44,456 bases of DNA from Coriobacteriia bacterium (GTDB lineage Bacteria; Actinomycetota; Coriobacteriia; Anaerosomatales; Anaerosomataceae), in the NCBI GenBank assembly GCA_026416035.1, contig JAOAFY010000007.1, positions 1 to 44,456 on the forward strand, read 5' to 3'. Numbering within the stretch: position 1 is the first letter of the stretch; each line of letters begins with the position of its first letter. Both the position numbers and the translations under genes were made by a program. The notes beneath the pieces were generated by a model. It was not told the origin of the DNA and searched no databases. It was given only the letters and a program-made list of their open reading frames with translations. This document shows positions 32,859-41,506 of this stretch, piece by piece.

Positions 32859-32907
32859 GAGACTCCTCCTCAGGTGGACGCAAGAGTAGCACAACCGGCT
32901 GGAAAAC

Positions 32908-33774
32908 TCAAGGTAAGATGCCGTATCCGGCCAGCACGCGACCGAGCACGACGAAGTCCTCGACCCCGAGATCCTCGGCGCGAGCTGACGGATCGAGTCC
33001 TGCAGCCCGGAGCGCGTGCTCCACCTCGCCCGCTGCAGCACCCGCTGCGGACGCTATCGCGTTGCGTATGGTCTTGCGCCGCTGCGAGAACGCCGCGTCT
33101 GCCGCTGCGCTGGCTCGGGCGACGTCGGCGTCGGGCCTTGCCTCGATGCGCTCGAGCCGCACCACCGCGGAGTCCACCCGGGGCGGCGGAAGGAAGCAGG
33201 TGCGTGGGACGGCGAAACGGTCGACGCACCTCGCGCGGAGGGCGAGCTTGACCGTGTATGCTCCATACTGCTTCGTCCCCGGATCGGCCGCCATGCGGTC
33301 CGCTACCTCGGCCTGCACCATCACCGTCGCCGACCTCAGCCCCGGCAGGCGCTCGAAGAACCGCAGGACGACCGTCGCGGCGACCGAGTACGGCAGGTTG
33401 GCGACCATCGTGCACGGCAACGAGCCGTCATCGGCCCGGAGGTCGTCCGGCGTCACGTGAAGCGCATCCTCGTACACCACGGTGACGTTTGGGCACGCGG
33501 CGATGAGCTCGTCGAGCGCGGCCTTCAGGCGGTCGTCCCGTTCGACCGCTACGACCGAGCGGGCCGCTTGGGCGAGCGCGTAGGTGAGGGTGCCGATCCC
33601 AGGACCCACTTCGAGGACGTGCTCCGTCCCGGACAGACACGCGAGTCCGAGGATACGGCCCACCACGTTGTCGTCGACGAGGAAGTGCTGGCCGAGCCGC
33701 TTGCGCGTATACAGGCCGTGCCGCACAAGCACGTCGATGGTCGCCGAAGGCGAGGCCAGCGAAGAGAACGGCAT
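32908..33774 (-). CDS. rsmA: 16S rRNA dimethyladenosine transferase RsmA (KsgA)
   Basis: A 288-residue SAM-dependent enzyme that dimethylates two adjacent adenines in the 3' hairpin of 16S rRNA. Motifs: KRLGQHFLVDD, the SAM loop LEVGPGIGTLTYAL, the catalytic NLPYSVA and the C-terminal FSQRRKTIRNAI. It ends 49 bases before veg and begins 4 bases after the yabE-like gene. Confidence 0.96.
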   Translation of the reverse strand: MPFSSLASPSATIDVLVRHGLYTRKRLGQHFLVDDNVVGRILGLACLSGTEHVLEVGPGIGTLTYALAQAARSVVAVERDDRLKAALDELIAACPNVTVVYEDALHVTPDDLRADDGSLPCTMVANLPYSVAATVVLRFFERLPGLRSATVMVQAEVADRMAADPGTKQYGAYTVKLALRARCVDRFAVPRTCFLPPPRVDSAVVRLERIEARPDADVARASAAADAAFSQRRKTIRNAIASAAGAAAGEVEHALRAAGLDPSARAEDLGVEDFVVLGRVLAGYGILP

Positions 33775-33778
33775 CCGG

Positions 33779-34855
33779 CTACTTGACGATGACTACGGCC
33801 ACTGTGCGACGGCCCCACGCCCGGGCTGCCTCCAAGGCGGCGCCTTGGCCGCCCTTCCAGAAGCACACGTCGATGCGCGCTCCCTTGATTGCGCCACCGG
33901 TGTCGGCCGCCACCGCGTATCCGTATCCAGGAACGTACAGCTTCGTCCCGAGCGGGATCACCTTGGGATCGACCGCCACGATCCCCCATCCATCTGGGAT
34001 GTCGTAGATCCGCAACCTCCGCTCGATGACACGGAGACCCCCGCACCCCGCGTCCCAAGGAGTGTATGCAGTGGAGACGACTGTGAGCTTCGTGCCGCTC
34101 GCGGGCGGCTGGGCGCTGCGGGTCGCAGGCGCCACCGGCGCGATTGCCGCACCCGGCGATCGCCGTGCGACCTTCTTGGTGCCGACCAGCACCACACGCG
34201 CCTTGGGCTCGACGAGCACCGTCTCGCTGCGGACGTACCTCGCCCGTTCGATGCCTCCGACGACCAGGACCTCGTAGAGGCGGACGGCCTTGCCGGGAAC
34301 CCCTTCGGCGACGACCTTCCGTGTACCCTCCCGCAGAGACGGGTCGGGACGCTCGAGGATGTCAAACGGCACGACCGCCTCCTCCTGGAGCAGCCGGACG
34401 AAGACGTCCCGGGCAGTGATGATCATGCCGTCCGCAAGCGGGGTGTCCACTTCAGGAGAGACATCCAGGCCCATCGACGGATCGAGCCCGGCCGCCACCA
34501 GCGCGTCTGCGACCGTGTTCCCCACCACGTCAAGAGCGAGCCGCTCGCCGTTGCAGTCGATCGTGACGGAGCGAGCGTGGCGGACGATCACGGTGATGCC
34601 GTCTGTGACAGGATCGCTGAGGCCGGGGGAGACGATGTCGTTCGCATCCACGCGGACCGAGGCCTCGTCGAGCAGCTCCGCAACGGTCGAAGCGCCGGTA
34701 CGCACGAAGACTGGATCGCCGTCGACGAAGACGGTCGCTCCGCGCCTGGCCCAGGCAAACCCGGTTGTGATGAGCGGTACGACGAGTGCTGCGATGAGTG
34801 CTATGGCGACTAACGGGGTCTTCGGGTGATGGGCCGGTGTGTCCGGCTTGCCCAT
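33779..34855 (-). CDS. YabE/RpfB-like wall protein with DUF348, G5 and 3D domains
   Basis: A 358-residue exported protein. One N-terminal hydrophobic segment is followed by two DUF348 repeats (TVFVDGDPVFVRTGASTVAELL and VTIDCNGERLALDVVGNTVADAL), a G5 domain (about 145-225) and a C-terminal 3D domain. The 3D domain's three aspartates are visible in VDPKVIPLG, AADTGGAI and IDVCF, so it is probably a lytic transglycosylase-like hydrolase acting on peptidoglycan. ATG 34855 with AAGGG 5 bases upstream is preferred over ATG 34879. It occupies the yabE position between tatD and rsmA; rnmV, found next to yabE in Bacillus, is absent. Confidence 0.9.
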   Translation of the reverse strand: MGKPDTPAHHPKTPLVAIALIAALVVPLITTGFAWARRGATVFVDGDPVFVRTGASTVAELLDEASVRVDANDIVSPGLSDPVTDGITVIVRHARSVTIDCNGERLALDVVGNTVADALVAAGLDPSMGLDVSPEVDTPLADGMIITARDVFVRLLQEEAVVPFDILERPDPSLREGTRKVVAEGVPGKAVRLYEVLVVGGIERARYVRSETVLVEPKARVVLVGTKKVARRSPGAAIAPVAPATRSAQPPASGTKLTVVSTAYTPWDAGCGGLRVIERRLRIYDIPDGWGIVAVDPKVIPLGTKLYVPGYGYAVAADTGGAIKGARIDVCFWKGGQGAALEAARAWGRRTVAVVIVK

Positions 34856-34910
34856 AGAACCCTTTCGTATCGGCTGCATGACGTCCCGTCAACGAGACGG
34901 AGACTTGGAC

Positions 34911-34916
34911 ATTATA
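34911..34916 (-). promoter_or_regulatory. Consensus -10 box of the yabE-like gene
   Basis: A perfect TATAAT on the minus strand, 56 bases before ATG 34855, in the gap between the FMN reductase and yabE-like genes. TTGCCG at 19 bases upstream is a weak -35. Confidence 0.55.
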
Positions 34917-34983
34917 GCGGAAGCCGCCGAACCGTCGGCAACCGGAGCCCTCTCCTTCAGCCTTTCCGACGAACGGCATCCGA

Positions 34984-35580
34984 TCATCTTCGGGCGGCAC
35001 CTTCGAGCACGCCAGCGGCGAAGTCAGCCCCCATCGCACGCACGCGTGCACGCAGGTCGGCGTCACGTCGAGCATCGTCCGGGCCGTCGAGACCCACGAA
35101 CCGACCCGCAACGTCCACGGAGAACCCGCATACCTGCATGGCGCTGGAAAGCGTGGCCTCCGCGCCGGCGGTGCCGAATGGATCGCCTCCGGCTCCCACG
35201 AGGAGGTAGGCGCCGGGCCGTTTCGGCCGGCGCGGCTGCCCGAGCCGGTAGGTCCGCGCCCAGCACGGCTGCATCCTGTCGAGGACCGCCTTGAGCACTG
35301 CGGGCACGCCCGCAAAGTACACTGGGCTTGCGACGACCAGCCCATCCGCTGCGTCGAGGCGCTCCAGGAACGCATCGGCATCGTCCCGGTGCACGCATCG
35401 TCCGCTCGTGAAGCACCCACCGCAGCCGTCGCACGCGGCGAACACCAGATCGCGCGCAGCGACCAGGTCCGCATCCGCTCCCGCATCGCGCACGCCAGCA
35501 ACGAACTCTTCGAGCAGGCAGTCGCTGTTGCCACCCGGCCGCGGGCTTCCGGCAAGAGCGATGACCAGCGGACGCCTCAC
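34984..35580 (-). CDS. NADPH-dependent FMN reductase/flavodoxin-like protein
   Basis: A 198-residue flavoprotein of the iron-sulfur flavoprotein/NADPH-FMN reductase group. It has the FMN phosphate loop AGSPRPGGNS, a cysteine-rich CDGCGGCFTSGRCVHRDD that could hold a 4Fe-4S cluster, and the SPVYFAGVPAVLK and VGAGGDPFGT segments. GTG 35580 has GGAG 8 bases upstream and overlaps the tatD stop (GTGA). It is the only gene that interrupts the otherwise Bacillus-like tatD-yabE order. Confidence 0.88.
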   Translation of the reverse strand: MRRPLVIALAGSPRPGGNSDCLLEEFVAGVRDAGADADLVAARDLVFAACDGCGGCFTSGRCVHRDDADAFLERLDAADGLVVASPVYFAGVPAVLKAVLDRMQPCWARTYRLGQPRRPKRPGAYLLVGAGGDPFGTAGAEATLSSAMQVCGFSVDVAGRFVGLDGPDDARRDADLRARVRAMGADFAAGVLEGAARR

Positions 35581-36437
35581 GATCTCGCTCCGCCGCAAAA
35601 CAGGCGCCGTGCGTTCTCGAACGCAGCGCTGGCCGCGACCGACGGATCGACGCCGTGCGCCGCTGCCACCGCGCGGACGACCTGCGTCACGAGCGCCGGC
35701 TCGTTCGTCGCACCCCTGAACGGCTCAGGAGCCAGGAACGGGCAGTCTGTCTCGGTGAGCAGACGGTCGAGCGGCACCGCGGCCGCCGCGCTCCGAACGG
35801 CGTCGGCCTTCTTGAAGGTCGTCACTCCGCCGAACGACACGAAGCAACCCAGTTCGAGGAAGCGCTGCGCCGTCTGCGCGTCTTCGGTGAAGCAGTGGAC
35901 GACGCACCCGGCAGCAGGTACGCCGATGCGCGACAGCACCTCGTAGCCCTCGTCGTGCGCTTCTCTCAAGTGGACGATCGCCGGCAGCCCGGCCTCGTGC
36001 GCGATGCTGAGGTGACGCTCGAACGCCGTCCGTTGCACCGCTCGGGGAGAGTGCTCGTAGTGATAGTCCAAGCCGCACTCACCGATCGCCGCGACAAGCC
36101 CGCTCGACGCCAGATCGGCGAGGTTCTGCTCGACGGTCGCCGCGTCCTTCGCGTTGTGAGGATGCACCCCCGCGACGATGCGCACCTCCGGTGCCGCACG
36201 GTCCTCGAAGCCGTGTGCGCGCAGCCAAGATGCAGCCTCGACGCGCCAGGCCTCGGATTCGACGATCGTCCGCGTGTCCTCGCTCAAGTCGACCGCCGTG
36301 GCGACCAGTTGCACCCCCGCGAGCGCCGCGTGCGCGAGGGCCTGCGCCGGATCGTCGAGCATGTCCAGGTGCGCGTGCGCATCGGCGACGGGCGCGCCCA
36401 GTGCGAGGCCCGCGAAGTCGATGGGGCGCGCCATCAT
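35577..36437 (-). CDS. tatD: TatD family metal-dependent deoxyribonuclease
   Basis: A 286-residue TatD-like hydrolase. Metal ligands are in VADAHAHLDM, then VHPHNAK, GECGLDYHYE, IVHLREAHDEG, VHCFTEDA and LTETDCPFLAPEPFRG. It corresponds to YabD of Bacillus. ATG 36437 has GAGGAG 6 bases upstream, and it starts 3 bases after metG. Confidence 0.95.
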   Translation of the reverse strand: MMARPIDFAGLALGAPVADAHAHLDMLDDPAQALAHAALAGVQLVATAVDLSEDTRTIVESEAWRVEAASWLRAHGFEDRAAPEVRIVAGVHPHNAKDAATVEQNLADLASSGLVAAIGECGLDYHYEHSPRAVQRTAFERHLSIAHEAGLPAIVHLREAHDEGYEVLSRIGVPAAGCVVHCFTEDAQTAQRFLELGCFVSFGGVTTFKKADAVRSAAAAVPLDRLLTETDCPFLAPEPFRGATNEPALVTQVVRAVAAAHGVDPSVAASAAFENARRLFCGGARS

Positions 36438-36440
36438 GCC

Positions 36441-37997
36441 CTACTCCTCGTAGATGCGCGGGAACAGCGGCTCGCCCTTCGTGACGGCAAGACCGGCAGG
36501 AAGCCTGCCCCACCGCGCCTCGGAACCGAGGTCCGTCACCGAGCCGATGTCGCCGAGACCGAGCCGACGCCACACCTCGGCCGAGGTTCGAGGCATCACC
36601 GGAGCGCAGAACAGCGCCGCGATCCGTGCAGCCTCGAGCGCGTTGTACAGGACCGCCGCCACGCGCTCGTCCTCACCGGCCTTGGCGGCGCTCCACGGCG
36701 CCTGCGTCTCGACGTACCGGTTCGCGGCCTTGATGAGGTCCCACACAGACTCGAGCGCCGCAGCGTAGTCGAGCCGCTCCATGGCCCGCTCGTAGCGTCC
36801 GGGCAGCGCCCGCGCGATGGAAGGGAGCTCGGCGTCCGCCTCGGTGGCCGCAAGCGGCTGCGACGGAGTCAGCCCGCCCAGGTACTTCTCGGTCATGTTC
36901 AGCAGCCGCGACACGAGGTTGCCCCAGTCGTTGGCGAGGTCGCCGTTGTAGCGCTGCACCATCGACTCCATCGAGATCGAGCCGTCCTGCCCGAAGACGA
37001 CGTCGCGGAGGAAGTAGTAGCGGTACGCATCCACGCCGAACTTGGCCACGAGAGAGGCGGGCGTCTGCACGTTGCCCTTCGACTTGCTCATCTTCTCGCC
37101 CTTGGCAAGCAGGAAGCCGTGGGCGAACACGGTCCTCGGCGGCTCGATCCCTGCGGCCATGAGCATCGCGGGCCATATCACGCAGTGGAACCGGATGATG
37201 TCCTTGCCTACGAAGTGGTAGTCCGCTGGCCAGAAGCGCTCGAACTTCGACAGGTCGTCGCTGCCGTACCCCAGGGCCGTGATGTAGTTGAGCAACGCGT
37301 CGATCCACACGTACGTGACGTGGTCTGGAGCGAAGGGCAACGGCACGCCCCACGAGAACGTCGTACGTGAGATCGACAGGTCCTTCAACCCGCCTCTGAC
37401 GAAGGACACGACCTCGTTGCGGCGCGTCTCCGGCTGGATGAACGGTCGCCCCTCGGCCTCACGGCGCTCGTAGAACTCGAGCAAGCGCTCCTGGTAGGCC
37501 GACAGACGGAAGAACCAGTTGTCCTCCCTGACGAATTGGACCTCACGACCGCACTGGGGGCACATGCCGTCTGCGAGGTCCTCTTCGCTCCAGTAGGTCT
37601 CGTCGGGCACGCAGTACCAGCCCTCGTAGTGGCCCTGGTAGATCTCTCCCCTGCGATACAGCTCGTCCCAGAACGCCTGCACGCCCCGCGTGTGGCGTTC
37701 CTCCGTCGTACGGATGAAGTCGTCGTTGCTCACGTCGAGCATCCGCCACGTCTCGAGGAACTTCGGGGCGATGGAATCCACCCACGACTGCGGATCCATG
37801 CCTGCCGCCTCGGCTGCCTGTGCAATCTTCTGGCCGTGCTCGTCAAGTCCCGTGAGGAAGAACACCTCGTAGCCGGTCATCCGTCGGTACCTGGCGAGCG
37901 CGTCGGCCGCGATGGTGGTGTACGCCGTGCCGAGATGCGGCTCTGCGTTGACGTAGTAGATCGGCGTGGTGATGTAGAAGCGTGGTCTGTCGTCCAT
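36441..37997 (-). CDS. metG: Methionyl-tRNA synthetase
   Basis: A 518-residue class I synthetase. HIGH-like PHLGTAY and KMSKS (GEKMSKSKGN) are present, with a single zinc knot: YCVPDETYWSEE and MCPQCG. It ends shortly after the anticodon-binding helical domain and lacks the C-terminal EMAP-type tRNA-binding domain found in many homologues. It is divergent from abrB, in the abrB-metS-tatD order of Bacillus. Confidence 0.96.
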   Translation of the reverse strand: MDDRPRFYITTPIYYVNAEPHLGTAYTTIAADALARYRRMTGYEVFFLTGLDEHGQKIAQAAEAAGMDPQSWVDSIAPKFLETWRMLDVSNDDFIRTTEERHTRGVQAFWDELYRRGEIYQGHYEGWYCVPDETYWSEEDLADGMCPQCGREVQFVREDNWFFRLSAYQERLLEFYERREAEGRPFIQPETRRNEVVSFVRGGLKDLSISRTTFSWGVPLPFAPDHVTYVWIDALLNYITALGYGSDDLSKFERFWPADYHFVGKDIIRFHCVIWPAMLMAAGIEPPRTVFAHGFLLAKGEKMSKSKGNVQTPASLVAKFGVDAYRYYFLRDVVFGQDGSISMESMVQRYNGDLANDWGNLVSRLLNMTEKYLGGLTPSQPLAATEADAELPSIARALPGRYERAMERLDYAAALESVWDLIKAANRYVETQAPWSAAKAGEDERVAAVLYNALEAARIAALFCAPVMPRTSAEVWRRLGLGDIGSVTDLGSEARWGRLPAGLAVTKGEPLFPRIYEE

Positions 37998-38156
37998 GGC
38001 CTGCCCGTCGTCCCGGTGCTCGTTCCGTTCGGGCGCATCGCGCCTGCTGATGTTATCCCTGCGCTATGCTTGGGCATTCATGGAAGTGCAGGGCTCTTCC
38101 GAGTCACCAATGATAGCGCACACCGGCAAGACGGCCGCGAGCAGGAAGGTGAGCAG

Positions 38157-38399
38157 ATGAGCGAGACCGGCATCGTCCGCAGGGTCGACGACCTCGGACG
38201 CATCGTCATTCCGATGGAGATGCGGCGCGTGCTCGGCATCAACGTGAAGGACCCCCTCTCGATATCCCTCGAGGGCGAGCGCATCGTCCTGACGAAGCAC
38301 AAGGATTCGTGCGTCATCTGCGGGAGCCAGAAGGACATCGTCGTCGTGAAGGGACGCGCCGTCTGCTCCTCTTGCATCGCGGAGGTCAAGCGGCTCTAG
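38157..38399 (+). CDS. abrB: AbrB/SpoVT family transition-state regulator with zinc-ribbon tail
   Basis: An 80-residue AbrB-type protein. Residues 3-50 are the swapped-hairpin DNA-binding domain (TGIVRRVDDLGRIVIPMEMRRVLGI). The tail carries two CxxC pairs (CVICG and CSSC), as in clostridial AbrB homologues. AbrB-like proteins repress stationary-phase genes. ATG 38157 has AGGAAGGTGAG upstream. The 159-base gap to metG is the divergent regulatory region; I see no certain promoter in it. The stop overlaps the rsmI stop at CTAG. Confidence 0.93.
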   Translation: MSETGIVRRVDDLGRIVIPMEMRRVLGINVKDPLSISLEGERIVLTKHKDSCVICGSQKDIVVVKGRAVCSSCIAEVKRL

Positions 38400-39259
38400 G
38401 AGCCGTCGCCTCTTTGCGTCCGCCGATCGGCGTGCGCCGCCGCATACACTCGCGAGCGCGGCACTCCGCGCGTGCGCGCGACCTCCCGTACCGCTTCGCT
38501 TCGGGTCACCCCGCCGCGCACGAGCGTTTCGACGTCGCGTGCAAGCTCGTCGTCGTCGACGGCGGCTGCTCGCTGCTCAGGCGGTCCGACGAGCACGACC
38601 ACCTCTCCTTTGACCTCGCGGTCTGAGAGCTGCCGTGCGAGATCCTCGACGCTCCCGCGCAGCACCTCCGCGTGAACCTTGGTGAGCTCGCGGGCAACGG
38701 CCCCCTGCCGCCCTGGCAACACATCTGCGATCGCACGAAGCGTGCGTGCGACCCGCTTCGGCGACTCGAAGAACACGAGGGTGGCATCGAGGTCCGCGAC
38801 CGATGCCAGCAGGCGTTCGCGCTCCCCGGCCTTGCGTGGCAGGAAGCCACCGAAGAAGAACGAGCGCGTCGGCAGCCCGCTGGCGACGAGCGCGGTCACG
38901 ACCGCGGATGGCCCCGGGAGGACCTCGACCTCGATGCCGGCATCGAGGCACGCGGCGATCAGCCGGTGCCCCGGGTCGGAGATGCCCGGCGTGCCTGCGT
39001 CGGAGACGAGCGCCACGGTCTCGCCTGACGCGATGCGCTCGAGGACACGAGGGGTCTTGGCCGCTGCGGTCACCTCGTCGAAGCGCTCCAACGGCGTCTC
39101 GATGCCGTAACGTGCGAACAGCCGCGCCGTCACCCGAGTGTCTTCGGCGAGCGTCACGTCAGCGAAGCGCAGCGCGTCGAGGACCCGGAGCGTGACGTCT
39201 CCGAGGTTCCCGATAGGAGTCGCACAGACCAGCAGGCGGCCGGGGCTACTGCGTGCCAT
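38396..39259 (-). CDS. rsmI: 16S rRNA (cytidine-2'-O)-methyltransferase RsmI
   Basis: A 287-residue SAM-dependent methyltransferase of the YraL/RsmI type that modifies C1402 of 16S rRNA. The sequence begins LLVCATPIGNLGDVTLRVLDAL and has AEDTRVTARLF, SDAGTPGISDPG and the conserved GPSAVVTALVASGLP. The start ATG 39259 has no clear ribosome site, and it overlaps the upstream membrane protein gene by 14 bases, so coupling is likely. This is the yabC position in the Bacillus order. Confidence 0.94.
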   Translation of the reverse strand: MARSSPGRLLVCATPIGNLGDVTLRVLDALRFADVTLAEDTRVTARLFARYGIETPLERFDEVTAAAKTPRVLERIASGETVALVSDAGTPGISDPGHRLIAACLDAGIEVEVLPGPSAVVTALVASGLPTRSFFFGGFLPRKAGERERLLASVADLDATLVFFESPKRVARTLRAIADVLPGRQGAVARELTKVHAEVLRGSVEDLARQLSDREVKGEVVVLVGPPEQRAAAVDDDELARDVETLVRGGVTRSEAVREVARTRGVPRSRVYAAAHADRRTQRGDGS

Positions 39260-40346
39260 CGTCGGGCGGCGCTGCCCCATCGCCCGGCGGCTGAGGAGCG
39301 GGCGGAGGTGGGGGCGGAGGTGGGGGCGGAACTTGTGTCGCCTGAGCTGGTGGCGTCTGTGGCGGCGGAGGGATCTCGAAAGGTCGAGGCGGGACGGCTT
39401 CGGACGGCCGCGCGGGAACAGCGGCTGCCGCAACCGCGGGTTGCGGTTGCTCCCTGCCCGTCATGCGCCTGAAGAAGACTGTCCATGCAGACGAGACGAA
39501 CGTAAAGAACGCTGCTTGCGGAACGGTAAGCACCAGGCCGGCGAGGAAGAGGATGCCAACGGCGGCCGCCAGCTCGCCCGAGTAGATCGCGAACGCTGCG
39601 GGGGCCGCGAGCAGCAGCCCCACCACGCCGAACACCGCGCCGAACGCCAACCCTGGCAGGAGCATGACGAGCCACATCATCCATACGCCTCGCTTGCCCC
39701 ACACGTCGCTCCACGCTGCCCGTATCGACGCGCCGAAGCCCCGGTCCTCGAGCACTCCGTGACGCAACGCGAGGTTGAACAGCAAGCCGACCAGGACGCC
39801 GCCTGCCACAACCAGGGCGATCAGGATCGGAAAGCCGCAGCAAAGCGTGCCGAACACTCCGCTGGCGGCAGCGTCCGAGCCCGATTCGCTGACTACGCTC
39901 ACGATCGGCGCAAAGGCCGCGATGAACGCGCCGACGGCGACGGCGGCAAGCGGCACGAACAGGCATGCCCCGATCATGAACGTCCGTCCCCAGCGCCGGA
40001 AGCCCGCGCTCCATGCGTCCTTGAGCCGCACGGGGCGGCCTTCGGCGGCTTCGTCCGCCGCCCACACCAATGCCCCGTGGGCAGCGACCGAAAGCACGAA
40101 CATCAGGAGACTGACGAACACGAGCGCCGCCACGAGCATCGCGAAGAGCCCCAGGTTGGAATCGATCCAGCGCACCAACTCCTCGGCTTGGGCGGCGAGT
40201 TCGGATTGCTGCTCGGTCCAAGTCAAGGTTCGCGTGTACGGATTCGGGGCGCTCGCCATGCCGGCGACGAAGAAGCCGAGCACCCACAGCCGCTTGTTCT
40301 CCCAGGCGATCTTCAGTCCCCGCCTGAGCACGTCGAAGTAGTCCAC
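39246..40346 (-). CDS. Polytopic membrane protein with polyproline tail
   Basis: A 366-residue membrane protein with a short amphipathic N-terminus (DYFDVLRRGLKIAWENKRLWVLGFF), about six membrane helices and a cytoplasmic C-terminus. The general form resembles the DUF7544/YIP1-like families of actinobacteria, function unknown. The tail is very rich in proline with ten in a row (codons at 39300-39329), then PAPQPP and a charged end. The GTG start has GGGGAGAGAT upstream. Overlaps rsmI. The proline run should depend on elongation factor P. Confidence 0.8.
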   Translation of the reverse strand: MDYFDVLRRGLKIAWENKRLWVLGFFVAGMASAPNPYTRTLTWTEQQSELAAQAEELVRWIDSNLGLFAMLVAALVFVSLLMFVLSVAAHGALVWAADEAAEGRPVRLKDAWSAGFRRWGRTFMIGACLFVPLAAVAVGAFIAAFAPIVSVVSESGSDAAASGVFGTLCCGFPILIALVVAGGVLVGLLFNLALRHGVLEDRGFGASIRAAWSDVWGKRGVWMMWLVMLLPGLAFGAVFGVVGLLLAAPAAFAIYSGELAAAVGILFLAGLVLTVPQAAFFTFVSSAWTVFFRRMTGREQPQPAVAAAAVPARPSEAVPPRPFEIPPPPQTPPAQATQVPPPPPPPPPPAPQPPGDGAAPPDDGTQ

Positions 40347-40396
40347 ATCTCTCCCCTCGGCGTCGACCGGTCCGTCTGTCCCAGGCTAGCCCATCG

Positions 40397-41506
40397 TCAC
40401 CCGACCGTCACGAGTTCGTAGTCCCTCGTTCCCAGACCGATCTGCTCCGCGTAGCGCATGACGTGCGTCCCGTCGATGCCGGTGATGCGGGCGAACTTGT
40501 CTTCGCCCGCTTCCGTCCCGCCCCCGCGAGTTCCCGCGAGGCCGGGTGCCGCAGCAACGAGGTCGTACGCGGCCTGATCGATGGCGACGATGTCGTCAGA
40601 GGCGAGCACGCCGATGTCGGGCACGACGCTGGCGTCGGAAAAGTGCCAGCAGTCGCAGTCTGGAGACACGTTCATCACGAACGAGACGTAGACGACCTTG
40701 CCTTGCTTGCCGACGAGCGCCCCGAGCGCGTGCTCCGCGATCTTCTCCTGCAACGCTTCGGGCGTCGTCTTCCACTGCGTCGCGATCGCGCCGTAGGGGC
40801 ACGCTGCGACGCACTCGCCGCATCCGTAGCACACGCCGTGGTCCACCACGGCCACCCGGTCCGGCCCGAGCACGATCGCCTGGACGGGACACCAGCGGAC
40901 GCACCGCCCGCACGACCGGCACTTCGAAGCCTCGACCTCGGGGCGGAAGTCCGCGTGCATCCGCTGCTTCGCCGAGCGGCACCCCAGCCCCATCCCGACG
41001 TTCTTGAGCGCACCTCCGAAACCGGCCGCCTCGTGCCCCTTCACGTGCGTGAGAACGACCATCGCATCCGCGTGGACGCCAGCCGAACCGATCCGCACCG
41101 CATCGAAGTGCTTGCCCTGGATCAGCACGTCCACGGCGTCTCTGCCGTCCAGGCCGTCCGCGATGACGATCGGCGCTTCGACGGTCGCGTACGAGAACCC
41201 GTTGTGGAGCGCACACTCGATGTGGTCCACCGCGTTCGATCGCTCGCCGCGGTACAGGGTGTTGGCATCCGTCAAGAACGGCTTCCCGCCGAGCGCCTTG
41301 ATGCGGCGGACGACTTCGCGGACGAAGACCGGGTGAACGAATCCCGTGTTGCCCGCCTCTCCGAAGTGGAGCTTGACCGCAACCAGGTCGCCCTCTGAGA
41401 CCGCAGCCTGCAGCCCGGCCTTCTCCAGCAGCGCGCCTGCCCTCGCAACGAGGCTCCGCTTCATCTCCGTCCTGACTGGAGCGAAGTAGACCGTCGCCCG
41501 GCTCAT
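40397..41506 (-). CDS. DUF362 domain 4Fe-4S ferredoxin-like protein
   Basis: A 369-residue DUF362 protein. The N-terminal part binds an unknown substrate (VAVKLHFGEAGNTGFVHPVFVREVVRRI...). Two 4Fe-4S motifs lie in the middle: CRSCGRCVRWCP and CYGCGECVAACP. DUF362 proteins are common in anaerobes, and a redox role is likely but unproven. It has no signal peptide. Its start overlaps the ROK kinase stop (ATGA), so the two are co-expressed. Confidence 0.9.
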   Translation of the reverse strand: MSRATVYFAPVRTEMKRSLVARAGALLEKAGLQAAVSEGDLVAVKLHFGEAGNTGFVHPVFVREVVRRIKALGGKPFLTDANTLYRGERSNAVDHIECALHNGFSYATVEAPIVIADGLDGRDAVDVLIQGKHFDAVRIGSAGVHADAMVVLTHVKGHEAAGFGGALKNVGMGLGCRSAKQRMHADFRPEVEASKCRSCGRCVRWCPVQAIVLGPDRVAVVDHGVCYGCGECVAACPYGAIATQWKTTPEALQEKIAEHALGALVGKQGKVVYVSFVMNVSPDCDCWHFSDASVVPDIGVLASDDIVAIDQAAYDLVAAAPGLAGTRGGGTEAGEDKFARITGIDGTHVMRYAEQIGLGTRDYELVTVG

